Below are positions 17,375 through 26,208 of a DNA stretch of 64,000 nt, piece by piece (the stretch's first letter is position 1; the number at the start of each line of letters is the position of its first letter). The notes below the pieces were generated by a model. That model was not told where the DNA came from, made no database searches, and saw only the letters and a program-made list of their open reading frames with translations. A program made the position numbers and the translations under genes. Source of the stretch: Streptomyces griseus. GTDB lineage: Bacteria; Actinomycetota; Actinomycetes; Streptomycetales; Streptomycetaceae. Where the stretch lies: the NCBI RefSeq assembly GCF_900460065.1, contig NZ_UAVD01000026.1:1-64000 (forward strand). Direction: 5' to 3'.

Positions 17375-18202
17375 TCAGGCTCCCGCGCGGAAGTGGTCCG
17401 CGTGCTCCCCGGCCCACTGGGCGAAGGTGCGGGCCGGCCGCCCGGTGACCTTCTCCACGGTGTCGGTCACGGTCCGGCCCTCGGGCGGGGTGTCCCGGTA
17501 GACGCTGATGAGGAAGGCCATCACGTCCTCCGCCATGCCCTGGGCCCGCCAGTTCTCCAGCGCCTGCTCCTCGGTCAGCTCGACCAGCTCCACGTCCGCG
17601 CCCCGCGCCGCGGCGAGGGCCGTCACCTTGTCGCCGACGGTCAGCGCCTCGGGACCGGTGACCAGGTACTCCCGGCCGCCGTGACCGTCCTCCGTGAGCG
17701 CCACCGCCGCCACCGCCCCGATGTCCGCCTCGTGGACCATCGCGCTCAGCCGGCCGACGAAGGGCTCGCGCACCACGCCCTCGCTCCTGATGCCGGGCGC
17801 CCACTCCAGGGCGTTCGCCATGAACTCCACCGGCATCACGACGGTCCACGCGAGCTCGCCGGCGCGCACCGCCGACTCCATCGGGGTCGGGCCGCCGCCG
17901 TGCAGCACGGTCACCCGGCGTACGCCCGCCTTCGCGGCCAGGGCGAGGATCTCCTCACCGGTCCCCAGCGGGGCGAAGAATTCGCCGCCGAAGGTGATGA
18001 GGTGCAGCCCGACCGCCCCCTCCAGGGCGGGGCCCAGGGACGCCGGGTCGGTGAGGTCGCCGGCGACGACGTCGACCCCGTCCGGGAACTCCGCCCGCGC
18101 CGGGTCGCGGGTCAGGGCCCGGACGTGCTCGCCGCGCTCCAGCAGTTGCTCGACCACGCGGCGGCCGACCGTTCCCGTGGCTCCGGTCACCAGGATCGTC
18201 AT
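17375..18202 (-). CDS. NmrA-like NAD(P)-binding protein
   Basis: 275 residues from MTILVTGATGTVGRRVVEQL, with AAGGGGA just upstream. The N-terminus is a Rossmann fold with GATGTVGR. The rest matches NmrA/NAD(P)H azoreductase-like atypical short-chain dehydrogenases (FAQWAGEHADHFR C-terminus). These act as reductases or redox sensors. Substrate unknown. It is read in the same direction as the hydrolase gene upstream, 105 nt away. Confidence 0.85.
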   Translation of the reverse strand: MTILVTGATGTVGRRVVEQLLERGEHVRALTRDPARAEFPDGVDVVAGDLTDPASLGPALEGAVGLHLITFGGEFFAPLGTGEEILALAAKAGVRRVTVLHGGGPTPMESAVRAGELAWTVVMPVEFMANALEWAPGIRSEGVVREPFVGRLSAMVHEADIGAVAAVALTEDGHGGREYLVTGPEALTVGDKVTALAAARGADVELVELTEEQALENWRAQGMAEDVMAFLISVYRDTPPEGRTVTDTVEKVTGRPARTFAQWAGEHADHFRAGA

Positions 18203-18307
18203 GGGGTTCCCCTTCGTCGGTGCCGACTCCGTCCGAGCGGCGACAGGACCAACGTAGAGACCCTTGCGGACACCTTCCGTCCGCAATCGGACGGGCCCCG
18301 GGGGCGG

Positions 18308-19204
18308 TCACCAGGCGAGCTGGGTGATCTCCTCGGCCACGACGGCGCAGGCGTCGGCGGCCGGGTCGATCAGCGGGAAGTGTCCGACGCCGCCGAGCAG
18401 CGTCAGCCCCACCATCTCGCCGGACCTGGCAGCCGCGTCGACGTACGCCTCGGAGACGGCCTGCGGGACGACGATGTCCTCGACGCCCTGCACGATCGCG
18501 GTGGCGATCCCGGTCGGCAGCAGCACCCCGGGGTCGGCCTGCGCCGCCCGCACCTCGAAGTCGGCTTGTCCGCCCAGGAGTTGACCGACCGCTCCGCCGC
18601 ACACCTCCAGCTCGGCAGCCACCGTGAAGTCCGCGATCGGGGCCAGGGCGACGACCCCGCGCAGTGGCGGCGGGGCGGGCAGCCGCCACGGCGACCCCTC
18701 GGGCAGGACGTGCCGCGCCGCCGCCCACAGGGCGAGGTGGCCGCCCGCCGAATGCCCGGTGACCACGATCCGCCGCACGTCGGCCCCGGGCAGCTCGCGG
18801 CCGGCCAGGGCCGGCATCGCGTCCATCGCCGCGGCCACGTCGTCGAAGGTCTCCGGCCAGCGCCCCGCCACCGGGTCGGCGCCGCCCGGCCGGGTGTTCC
18901 CGCCGCGCTGCTGCGGGATGTCGCCGCCGCGCCGGTATTCCACGCTCGCCACGGCGAAACCCCGGCGGGCCAGGAAGTCGGCGAACGGTGAGACATGGGC
19001 CCGGTCGTACGGGGCCCGCCAGGCGCCGCCGTGCAGGAGGACGACGAGCGGGGCGCCGGTGCGGCCGTCGCGCGGCGCGTAGAAGTCGACGACCTGGTCG
19101 GGGTGGTCCCCGTAGGCGGCGGACCGGTCGGGCGCGACCTCCGGATGCGCGAGCGCCGACTCCATCTCGGCGACGTCCTGATCACGCGCGGCAGAATCCG
19201 ACAT
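18308..19204 (-). CDS. alpha/beta hydrolase, probable kynurenine formamidase
   Basis: 298 residues from MSDSAARDQDVAEMES. It has the oxyanion motif HGGAW, the nucleophile elbow GHSAGGH (Ser), and a late His in GVGHFPLIDP. HGGXW is typical of arylformamidase/hormone-sensitive-lipase-like enzymes. The gene lies downstream of kynureninase and tryptophan 2,3-dioxygenase, which need exactly this step (N-formylkynurenine to kynurenine). The assignment rests on family plus context; a general carboxylesterase is the alternative. A hairpin separates it from kynU. Confidence 0.75.
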   Translation of the reverse strand: MSDSAARDQDVAEMESALAHPEVAPDRSAAYGDHPDQVVDFYAPRDGRTGAPLVVLLHGGAWRAPYDRAHVSPFADFLARRGFAVASVEYRRGGDIPQQRGGNTRPGGADPVAGRWPETFDDVAAAMDAMPALAGRELPGADVRRIVVTGHSAGGHLALWAAARHVLPEGSPWRLPAPPPLRGVVALAPIADFTVAAELEVCGGAVGQLLGGQADFEVRAAQADPGVLLPTGIATAIVQGVEDIVVPQAVSEAYVDAAARSGEMVGLTLLGGVGHFPLIDPAADACAVVAEEITQLAW

Positions 19205-19265
19205 GCTGCTCAACCGTCCTATGCCTGTGTCCCGTGCCTGTGTCCCCGCCCAACTGGGCTGACCT

Positions 19266-19300
19266 GCGGGGACGGTACCAGCACTCGGCACCGTCCCCGC
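19266..19300 (-). terminator. hairpin between kynureninase and hydrolase genes
   Basis: GCGGGGACGGT (19266-19276) and its exact complement (19290-19300), 11-bp stem with a 13-nt loop. It lies just past the kynureninase stop. It may end the kynA-kynU transcript partly or fully, giving the hydrolase lower or separate expression. Confidence 0.65.
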
Positions 19301-19326
19301 CCGGTCGAACAGACCGTGACGGCCCG

Positions 19327-20559
19327 TCAGCCGACGGTGTCCCCGGCGGACACCTCGGCGAGCACCTCGGCGAGGATCCGTGCCGCCCGTTCCGCGTCGG
19401 CGAACCCCACGTACAGCGGGGTGAAGCCGAACCGCAGCACGTCGGGACGCCGCAGATCGCCCACGACGCCCCGCTCGATCAGCCGGCGCATCACGGGCTC
19501 CGCCTCCGCGCAGCGCAGGGCGACCTGGCTGCCGCGTTCGGCGTGCGCGGCCGGGGTGACGGAGGTGACCCGGCCCGCCGGGACGTACGCCTCGACGCAC
19601 TCCAGGAAGAAGTCCGTCAGGGCCAGCGACTTGGCCCGCACCGCGTCCACCGGCACCCCGTCCCACACGTCCAGCGCCGCCTCCAGCGTCAGCATGGAGA
19701 CGATGTCGGGGGTCCCGACCCGGCCCCGTACGGACCCGTCCGCGGGCGCGTAGCCGGAGGTCATGCCGAACGGGTCGGCGTGCGAGTTCCAGCCCGGCAG
19801 CGGCGAGTCGAAGGCGGCCTGGTGACGCTCGGCGACATACAGGTACGCGGGCGAACCGGGGCCGCCGTTCAGGTACTTGTAGGTGCAGCCGACCGCGAGG
19901 TCCACGCGGTGCTCGTCCAGTCCGACGGGCAGCGCGCCGGCACTGTGGCAGAGGTCCCACACCACGACCGCCCCCGCCGCGTGGACGGCGGCGGTCAGTC
20001 CGGGCAGGTCGTGCAGCCGCCCGGAGCGGTAGTCGACGTGGTTGAGCAGCACGGCGGCGGTACGCGGCCCGAGCGCGGCCGGGACGTCGGCGGGCGCGAC
20101 GGGCACGATCCGGTGACCGGTGAGCCGGGCGGCGGCGGACGCGATGTACCCGTCCGTGGGAAAGGTCGTCGCGTCAACCAGGATCTCGTCGCGTCCCTCC
20201 CCCGCGAGCCGGCCCGCCGCGACGACGGCCTTGAAGACGTTCACGCTGGTCGAGTCGCCCACGACGATCTGCCCCGCGGCGGCCCCCACCAGCGGGGCGA
20301 TCCGGTCGCCGATCCGCTCGGGCGCGGTCCACCAGCCGCTCTCGTCCCAGGACCGGATGCGCAGTTGGCCCCACTGGCGGGTGAGGACGTCCTGCACCCG
20401 GGCGGGGACGTGGACGGGGAGCGCGCCCAGCGAGTTGCCGTCCAGGTAGACGCCGTCGTCGAGCGCGAAGAGTTCGCGGCGGGCGGCGAGCGGATCGGCG
20501 GCGTCGAGGACGGCGGCGCGCTCGCGGAGGTCCCGCGCCGTGGTCGTGGTCTCAGACAT
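19327..20559 (-). CDS. kynU: kynureninase
   Basis: 410 residues, normal length. A PLP enzyme that cleaves kynurenine to anthranilate and alanine. Visible features are YLDGNSLGALP near the N-terminus, VVWDLCHSAGALPV (PLP-ring Asp region) and the Schiff-base lysine in CTYKYLNGGPGSPAYLYV. Its start overlaps the end of the tryptophan 2,3-dioxygenase gene by 8 nt, so the two are coupled. The end product could feed primary metabolism or anthranilate-derived natural products. Confidence 0.95.
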   Translation of the reverse strand: MSETTTTARDLRERAAVLDAADPLAARRELFALDDGVYLDGNSLGALPVHVPARVQDVLTRQWGQLRIRSWDESGWWTAPERIGDRIAPLVGAAAGQIVVGDSTSVNVFKAVVAAGRLAGEGRDEILVDATTFPTDGYIASAAARLTGHRIVPVAPADVPAALGPRTAAVLLNHVDYRSGRLHDLPGLTAAVHAAGAVVVWDLCHSAGALPVGLDEHRVDLAVGCTYKYLNGGPGSPAYLYVAERHQAAFDSPLPGWNSHADPFGMTSGYAPADGSVRGRVGTPDIVSMLTLEAALDVWDGVPVDAVRAKSLALTDFFLECVEAYVPAGRVTSVTPAAHAERGSQVALRCAEAEPVMRRLIERGVVGDLRRPDVLRFGFTPLYVGFADAERAARILAEVLAEVSAGDTVG

Positions 20560-21400
20560 GGCTGCGCGCCGTCCACAGCTCGGGGAACACGTTCTTCGTG
20601 GCGCGCTTCTCCAGCCAGGCCACCCCGGCGGAACCGCCGGTGCCGGTCTTGGAGCCCATCGCGCGCCGGGTGGCGACGAGGTGGTCGTTGCGCCAGCGCC
20701 ACACCAGCTCGCCGACGTCGGTGAGCAGCTCGCCGAGGCGCACCAGCTCGTCGTTCTGGTCGTCGGAGGCGTAGATCTCCGCCCACACCGCCTCGACCTC
20801 GGGCGACGGCTCGTACCGCTGGGTCAGGTCCCGGCCGGTGACCGACTCGGGAACGGCGTATCCGCGCCGGGCCAGCAGGGCGAGGGTCTCGTCGTACAGG
20901 CTGGGCTCCCCGAGCGCCTTCTCCAGCTCGGCGTGCACCCGGGGCGCGCCCCGGTGCGGCACCAGCATGGAGGCGGACTTGTCGCCGAGCAGGAACTCCA
21001 TCCGCCGGTACATCGCGGACTGGAACCCGGACCCCTCGCCGAGGGAGCCCCGGTAGGAGTTGAACTGGGCGGGGGTGAGTCCGGCCAGCGGGCGCCAGGA
21101 CTCGTTGAGCGCCTCCAGCTCGCGCAGCGAACGCTTCAGGGCGTCGCGCGCGACGGGTATGCGGTCCTCGCGCAGGGCGCGGGTGGCGGTCTCCCACTCA
21201 TGGACGATGACCGTGAACCACAGCTCCATGACCTGGGTGGTGACCAGGAAGACCATCTCGCCGGGATCGTCCGAGCGCAGGTGCTGGAGGTGGGTCAGGA
21301 CGTCCGCCTGGACGTAGTCCTCGTACGGAGTCGTTCCCGCGAAGTCGAGGTACGGGGTGTCCGCACCGGTGGCTTCGGGGTCGGGGTGGTTGGTCGACAT
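20552..21400 (-). CDS. kynA: tryptophan 2,3-dioxygenase
   Basis: 282 residues. A haem enzyme that opens the indole ring of tryptophan to N-formylkynurenine. Diagnostic blocks are LDFAGTTPYEDYVQADVL, DEMVFLVTTQVMELWF-like sequence (GEMVFLVTTQVMELWF), the SWRPLAGLTPAQFNSYRG region, and the C-terminal VWRWRNDHLVATRRAMGSKTGTGGS. First gene of the kynurenine operon. Upstream is a 145-nt gap holding the DUF3151 terminator and, presumably, the operon promoter. Confidence 0.97.
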   Translation of the reverse strand: MSTNHPDPEATGADTPYLDFAGTTPYEDYVQADVLTHLQHLRSDDPGEMVFLVTTQVMELWFTVIVHEWETATRALREDRIPVARDALKRSLRELEALNESWRPLAGLTPAQFNSYRGSLGEGSGFQSAMYRRMEFLLGDKSASMLVPHRGAPRVHAELEKALGEPSLYDETLALLARRGYAVPESVTGRDLTQRYEPSPEVEAVWAEIYASDDQNDELVRLGELLTDVGELVWRWRNDHLVATRRAMGSKTGTGGSAGVAWLEKRATKNVFPELWTARSHV

Positions 21401-21487
21401 CGCTGTCTCCTCGACACGAGCTTCCGGGTAGCGGTCCGCCCCTTCCGTGAGGTGGTGGAGCTCCGGTCCCCTGCTCGCATACTAGAG

Positions 21488-21535
21488 CCTCCCCCCGGAC
21501 CGGGCCCCGCGAGCCCGGCCCGGTCCGAGGGGAGG
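21488..21535 (-). terminator. terminator of DUF3151 gene
   Basis: A long GC-rich stem: CCTCCCC and GGACCGGGCC on the left arm pair with GGCCCGGTCC and GGGGAGG on the right (21517-21535), with small internal bulges. It starts about 10 nt beyond the stop at 21545. Confidence 0.75.
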
Positions 21536-21544
21536 CCCCGGGAG

Positions 21545-21958
21545 TCAGCTGAGGATGTCGGCGGCGGTCGGCGAGGAGTCCCGCAGGAACGTCGAGCAGC
21601 GCTCGTGCTCCTCGGTCTCCCCGATCGCCCCGGCGGCCCGCGCCAGGGCGTGCAGGGCGCGCAGGAAGCCGCGGTTCGGCTCGTGCTCGAACGGGACGGG
21701 GCCGTGGCCCTTCCAGCCGGCCCGGCGCAGGGAGTCGAGGCCGCGGTGGTAGCCGGTACGGGCGTACGCGTACGACTCGACGACCCGGCCGCCCTCGAAC
21801 GCCTCGTCGGCGAGCTGCGCCCAGGCGAGCGAGGAGGTGGGGTACTTCGCGGCGACCTCGGCGGGCGGGGTGCCCGCGGCGAGCAGCTCGCGCGGCTCCG
21901 GGTCGTCGGGGAGGTGGGTCGGGGCGGGGCCCCCGAGCAGGTTCTCGTGGATGGACAT
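21545..21958 (-). CDS. DUF3151 domain protein
   Basis: 137 residues starting MSIHENLLGGPAPTHLPDDPE, the hallmark N-terminus of the actinobacterial DUF3151 family. It continues with tetratricopeptide-like helices (SSLAWAQLADEAFEGGRVVESYAYARTGYHRGLDSLRRAGW). Function unknown; conserved across Actinobacteria and commonly near fructose-bisphosphate aldolase, as here (about 3 kb away). Confidence 0.88.
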   Translation of the reverse strand: MSIHENLLGGPAPTHLPDDPEPRELLAAGTPPAEVAAKYPTSSLAWAQLADEAFEGGRVVESYAYARTGYHRGLDSLRRAGWKGHGPVPFEHEPNRGFLRALHALARAAGAIGETEEHERCSTFLRDSSPTAADILS

Positions 21959-22114
21959 GGCTCAAGTGTGCCTGCCGCGGAGCCCCGGCGGCACCGTGCC
22001 CCGGACTCGCGGCACAGCCCGTTCGCCCGGGCGTCGGGCCCCTCGTCCGGATCGTGCCGGGGTGCGGGGCGCGGCTCGGCGTGCGGTGCGCGCTCCGGTC
22101 CCCCGGGGCGCGGG

Positions 22115-23623
22115 TCACGGCTCGGCGCGGGCGGCGCGTTCCGGCTCCAGCGGCGGGGCGACGACCCCGCAGTGCACCGCGCACTCGGGGCGCTCAGCGC
22201 GTACGGCGGCGGCCGGGGTGCGCACCGTCCACCAGGCGAGGACCGCGCCCGCCACCAGCAGCCCGGCGCACATCGGCATCGCCCGCCGGAAGGTCGCCGC
22301 GAACTCGCCCGCGTCCCGGTAGGCCTCGGGCCCCATTCCGGCGAGCAGCGGCAGGGCGGCCACCGCGATGAGTCCGGCGGCCCGCGCGGCGGCGTTGTTG
22401 ATGCCGCTGGCCAGCCCCGCCCGCCCGGCGTCCACGGCGGCCAGGACGGTCGCGGTGAGCGGTGCGACGACCACGACGAGCCCGGCGCCGAGCACGAGGA
22501 CGGCCGGCAGCACCTCGGTGACGTAGGAACCGGCGGACGGGGTGCCGGGCCCCACCCGCAGCATCAGGAGCATCCCGGCGGCGGCCAGCAGCGGCCCCGC
22601 GGTGAGCGGGATACGCGGCCCGATCCGCCGCCCGAGCTCGCCCGACCGGGCGGAGAACAGCAGCATGAGGACCGTGGTCGGCAGCAGCGCGGTCCCGGCC
22701 CCCAGCGCCGAGTAGCCGGCCACCACCTGGAGCTGGATGGCGGAGAGGAAGAAGAAGCCGCCGAGGGCCGCGTAGACGCAGAAGGTCACCAGGTTCACGG
22801 AGGTGAACAGGCGGGAGCGGAAGATCGACGGCGGCAGCATGGGATCCGCCCGTCGGCGCTCCACCAGGACGAACGCCACTCCGAGGGCCACCCCGCCGAG
22901 CGCCGACCCGATCACCAGGGGCGACGCGCCCCGCCCCGGGGCCTCGATCAGCGCGTACGTCACCCCGGCGAGCGCCAGCGCCCCGAGGGCCGCCCCAAGC
23001 ACGTCGAACCGGCCGTGCGCCGCCGGATCCCGCGACTCCGGTACGTGCCGCAGCGCGATGGGCACGCAGATGGCCGCGAGCGGCAGATTCAGCAGGAACA
23101 CCCACCGCCATCCGGGCCCGTCGACGAGCCACCCGCCCAGGAAGGGCCCCACGGCCGCCCCGACCCCGCCGAACCCGGACCAGAGCCCCACGGCCCGGGC
23201 CCGGTCGTCGGGATGGAAACTCGCCTGGATGATCGCCAGCGATCCCGGTGTGAGCAGCGCCCCGCCGATGCCCTGGAGGGCCCGCGCGGCGATGAGGACC
23301 CCGGCGTTCGGCGCGATCCCGCAGAGCAGCGAGGCCAGCGCGAACCACACCACCCCCACCACGAACACCCGCCGCCGCCCGTACCGGTCCCCGAGCGCCC
23401 CGCCGAGGAGGATCAGCCCGGCGAGCGTGAGCATGTACGCGTTGACGGTCCACTGGAGCGCGGCCAGGTCGGTGCCGAGGTCCTCGCCGATGCGGGGCAG
23501 GGCCACGTTGATGACCGTGGAGTCCAGCATCGCCATGCTGGAGCCGAGCACGGTGGTCAGCACGACCCACCGCCCGACGGGCGAGACGACCCGGATCTCC
23601 CCGGGTGCGGGGGCAGCAGCCAT
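22115..23623 (-). CDS. MFS transporter, DHA2/EmrB type
   Basis: 502 residues with about 14 transmembrane segments. Family motifs are SSMAMLDSTVINVALPRIGE in helix 1, GGALGDRYGRRRVFVVG in loop 2-3, and GLWSGFGGVGAAVGPFLGGW in the antiporter motif. A proton-driven multidrug exporter of unknown substrate. No TetR partner is adjacent. Same strand as the lyase gene upstream, from which a hairpin separates it. Confidence 0.93.
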   Translation of the reverse strand: MAAAPAPGEIRVVSPVGRWVVLTTVLGSSMAMLDSTVINVALPRIGEDLGTDLAALQWTVNAYMLTLAGLILLGGALGDRYGRRRVFVVGVVWFALASLLCGIAPNAGVLIAARALQGIGGALLTPGSLAIIQASFHPDDRARAVGLWSGFGGVGAAVGPFLGGWLVDGPGWRWVFLLNLPLAAICVPIALRHVPESRDPAAHGRFDVLGAALGALALAGVTYALIEAPGRGASPLVIGSALGGVALGVAFVLVERRRADPMLPPSIFRSRLFTSVNLVTFCVYAALGGFFFLSAIQLQVVAGYSALGAGTALLPTTVLMLLFSARSGELGRRIGPRIPLTAGPLLAAAGMLLMLRVGPGTPSAGSYVTEVLPAVLVLGAGLVVVVAPLTATVLAAVDAGRAGLASGINNAAARAAGLIAVAALPLLAGMGPEAYRDAGEFAATFRRAMPMCAGLLVAGAVLAWWTVRTPAAAVRAERPECAVHCGVVAPPLEPERAARAEP

Positions 23624-23718
23624 GGAGCCAGCGTCCCCCGGGGCGTTCCTCCCCGCACCCCCGGGCAGTGCGGCGGGGCGTTGCCCCGGACGCGGTCGCC
23701 CGGCCGACGGGAACGGCC

Positions 23719-23741
23719 GGACAGCGCCCTGAGGGCTGTCC
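23719..23741 (-). terminator. hairpin after MalY/PatB gene
   Basis: GGACAGC (23719-23725) and GCTGTCC (23735-23741), with CCC/GGG continuing inside the loop. It lies 5 nt past the stop at 23747. A short but compact stem; probable terminator. Confidence 0.55.
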
Positions 23742-23746
23742 CGCCC

Positions 23747-24928
23747 TCAGTCGCCGGCGGGGCTCGCCGCCAGGCTCTCCACCGCCCGGATCAACGCCGC
23801 CACACCCAGCTCGACCTTCCCCCGGGGGCACCCCACGTTCAGCCGGACGAACCCGGGCGCCCCGTAGACGGCACCTCCCATGATCGCCACCCCCTCCCGT
23901 TCCACCAGCACCCGCTGCAGCGCGGCATCGTCCACCCCCAGCGGCCGCAGGTCGATCCAGGCGAGGTACCCGGCCTGCGGCGGCGCCCATCCCAGCTCGG
24001 GGAAGGCCTCGCCCAGCCGCTCCGCGACGTATCCCAGGTTCCCCGCCACGTACGCCCGGACCGCGTCCAGCCACCCCGCCCCCTCCCGGTACGCGGCGAT
24101 GTGCGCGGTCAACGACAGAACGGCCGGCGACGCCAGCCCCTCCCCCGTCTCCATGCGCCGCACGTACGCGGCCCGGTCCGCCGGATCGCCGATCAGCCCG
24201 TACGAGCCGGTCAGGGCCGGGAAGTTGAACGCCTTCGACCCGGACGAGATCAGCGCCCAGCGCCCGGCGCCCGCCACCCGCGTCCACGGCACGTGGCCGC
24301 GCCCCGCGTACTCCTCGTGCACGAAGTCCGCGTGGATCTCGTCGCTGATGACCGCCACCCCGTGCCGCTCGGCCAGTGCGGCCGTCCGGGCCAGCTCGTC
24401 GGCCGTCCACACCCGGCCCGTCGGGTTGTGCGGCGAGCACAGCACCAGCACCTTCGCGTCCGCCCGCGCCAGCTCGCGCTCCAGCGCCTCCTCGTCCCCC
24501 ACCGGCACCCCCCGCAGCTCGCGCCCGAGCCCGGTGATCGCCTTGCGGAAGCCGTCGTAGGTGGGGGTGTGGACGACGACGCCGTCCCCCTCCCCCGACC
24601 ACATCCGGAGCAGCTGGGAGAGCTGGTTGAGCACGGACGGGCCGTAGACCAGCTGCCCGGTGTCGATCGTGGTGCCGTACCGGGTCGCGTACCAGTGGGC
24701 TATCGCCGAGCGGAAGTCGTCCTGCTGCCAGGTGGTGTAGCCGAACACCCCGTGCTCCAGACGGTCCCGGAGCGCCGCCAGGACCTCGGGGGCGGTGGCG
24801 AAGTCCATGTCGGAGATGGTGAACGGCAGCAGCCCGTCGACCCCGAACCGGTCCGCGACCCCGTCCCACTGGACGCACCAGGTGCCCCGGCGGTCGACGA
24901 CGGTGTCGAAATCGTAAGTCGCACCCAC
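23747..24928 (-). CDS. MalY/PatB-type PLP C-S lyase (aminotransferase family)
   Basis: 393 residues, the usual length for fold-type I PLP enzymes of the PatB group (cystathionine beta-lyase-like). The N-terminal WCVQWDGVADRFG and LPFTISDMDFATAPEV are characteristic. The PLP lysine is in ISSGSKAFNFPALTGSY, and the Asn/Asp pair lies in SPHNPTGRVW and VISDEIHADF. It likely cleaves C-S bonds of cystathionine or other cysteine conjugates. Strong terminator of the upstream fbaA gene lies just before it. Confidence 0.9.
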   Translation of the reverse strand: MGATYDFDTVVDRRGTWCVQWDGVADRFGVDGLLPFTISDMDFATAPEVLAALRDRLEHGVFGYTTWQQDDFRSAIAHWYATRYGTTIDTGQLVYGPSVLNQLSQLLRMWSGEGDGVVVHTPTYDGFRKAITGLGRELRGVPVGDEEALERELARADAKVLVLCSPHNPTGRVWTADELARTAALAERHGVAVISDEIHADFVHEEYAGRGHVPWTRVAGAGRWALISSGSKAFNFPALTGSYGLIGDPADRAAYVRRMETGEGLASPAVLSLTAHIAAYREGAGWLDAVRAYVAGNLGYVAERLGEAFPELGWAPPQAGYLAWIDLRPLGVDDAALQRVLVEREGVAIMGGAVYGAPGFVRLNVGCPRGKVELGVAALIRAVESLAASPAGD

Positions 24929-24950
24929 AGCGGGGCCTCTTTCTCTCCCG

Positions 24951-25002
24951 GTACGGCAACGGGCCCGGCCCCCTGAAAGGAGGACCGGGCCCGTTGCCGT
25001 AC
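24951..25002 (-). terminator. strong terminator of fbaA
   Basis: A perfect 18-bp inverted repeat, GTACGGCAACGGGCCCGG at 24951-24968 and its complement at 24985-25002, with a 16-nt loop. It begins about 18 nt past the fbaA stop. Confidence 0.9.
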
Positions 25003-25019
25003 GTCCGTGCGGACGGTGA

Positions 25020-26051
25020 CTACTTCAGCTTCGTACCCGTGGAGCGCAGGTGGCCGCACGCCTCGGTGACGCGCTTGGCCATGCCCGCCTCGGCGGCCTT
25101 GCCCCAGGTGCGCGGGTCGTAGGTCTTCTTGTTGCCGACCTCGCCGTCCACCTTCAGGACACCGTCGTAGTTGCGGAACATGTGGTCCACGACCGGGCGG
25201 GTGAAGGCGTACTGGGTGTCGGTGTCGAGGTTCATCTTCACGACGCCGTTCTCCAGCGCGGTGGCGATCTCCTCGGCGGTGGAGCCGGAGCCGCCGTGGA
25301 AGACGAAGTCGAACGGCTGGCTGCCGGCCGGCTTGCCGTACTTCTCCGAGACGCCGGACTGGAGGTCCTTCAGCAGCTCGGGGCGGAGCACGACGTTGCC
25401 CGGCTTGTAGACGCCGTGGACGTTGCCGAAGGAGGCGGCCAGCAGGTAGCGGCCCTTCTCGCCCAGGCCGAGCGCCTCGGCGGTGCGCAGCGCGTCGTCG
25501 ACGGTCGTGTACAGCTCGTCGTTGATCTCGTGCGTGACGCCGTCCTCCTCACCGCCGGTCGGGGTGATCTCGACCTCAAGGATGATCTTGGCGGCGGCGG
25601 CCTTGGCCAGCAGCTCCTGGCCGATGGCCAGGTTGTCGGCGAGGGTCTCGGCCGAGCCGTCCCACATGTGGGACTGGAACAGCGGGTTCAGCCCCTTGGC
25701 GACGCGCTCCGCGGAGACGTCGAGCAGCGGGCGTACGTAGCCGTCCAGCTTGTCCTTGGGGCAGTGGTCGGTGTGCAGCGCGATGGTGACGTCGTACTTC
25801 GCGGCGACGATGTGCGCGAACTCGGCCAGGGCGACCGCACCCGTGACCATGTCCTTGCTGTACTGGCCGCCCAGGAACTCCGCACCGCCGGTGGAGATCT
25901 GGACGATGCCGTCGCTCTCGGCCTCCGCGAAGCCGCGCAGGGCGGCGTGCAGGGTCTGGGACGAGGTGACGTTGATGGCCGGGTAGGCGAACTTGCCCGC
26001 CTTTGCCCGGTCGAGCATCTCGGCGTACGCCTCGGGGGTTGCGATGGGCAT
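25020..26051 (-). CDS. fbaA: class II fructose-bisphosphate aldolase
   Basis: 343 residues. A zinc-dependent glycolytic and gluconeogenic enzyme that splits fructose 1,6-bisphosphate. Visible signatures are YPAINVTSSQTLHAALRGFA, the zinc ligands in ALHTDHCPKDKLDGY, EITPTGGEEDGVTHE, and the FVFHGGSGSTAEEI phosphate-binding loop. The intergenic gap upstream carries a parS site. Confidence 0.97.
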   Translation of the reverse strand: MPIATPEAYAEMLDRAKAGKFAYPAINVTSSQTLHAALRGFAEAESDGIVQISTGGAEFLGGQYSKDMVTGAVALAEFAHIVAAKYDVTIALHTDHCPKDKLDGYVRPLLDVSAERVAKGLNPLFQSHMWDGSAETLADNLAIGQELLAKAAAAKIILEVEITPTGGEEDGVTHEINDELYTTVDDALRTAEALGLGEKGRYLLAASFGNVHGVYKPGNVVLRPELLKDLQSGVSEKYGKPAGSQPFDFVFHGGSGSTAEEIATALENGVVKMNLDTDTQYAFTRPVVDHMFRNYDGVLKVDGEVGNKKTYDPRTWGKAAEAGMAKRVTEACGHLRSTGTKLK

Positions 26052-26166
26052 CTGACCGCTCCTTGGGATGTGCGGGTGTGCAGGCTGTGAGTCCCTGACC
26101 TGGGGGCGACGTCATCGTCGCCCCCATCTTCCCAGACTCCTCATCCGGCTCCACCCGGCGGACCCG

Positions 26167-26180
26167 GTTTCACGTGAAAC
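26167..26180. promoter_or_regulatory. parS site (ParB binding)
   Basis: GTTTCACGTGAAAC, a perfect 14-bp palindrome identical to the known Streptomyces/Bacillus parS core. It lies in the gap between fbaA and pyrE. ParB binds such sites to organise and segregate the origin region, so the window is probably within a few hundred kb of oriC. I found no second copy. Confidence 0.92.
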
Positions 26181-26208
26181 CGCCCGGCCCGGGGCGCCCG
26201 GCGGCTGC

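Noticed and set aside
20540..24976. Forward open frame of 1478 codons
   Set aside because: It runs antisense through tryptophan dioxygenase, DUF3151, MFS and lyase genes, all of which have clear family motifs. GC-rich third-position effect.
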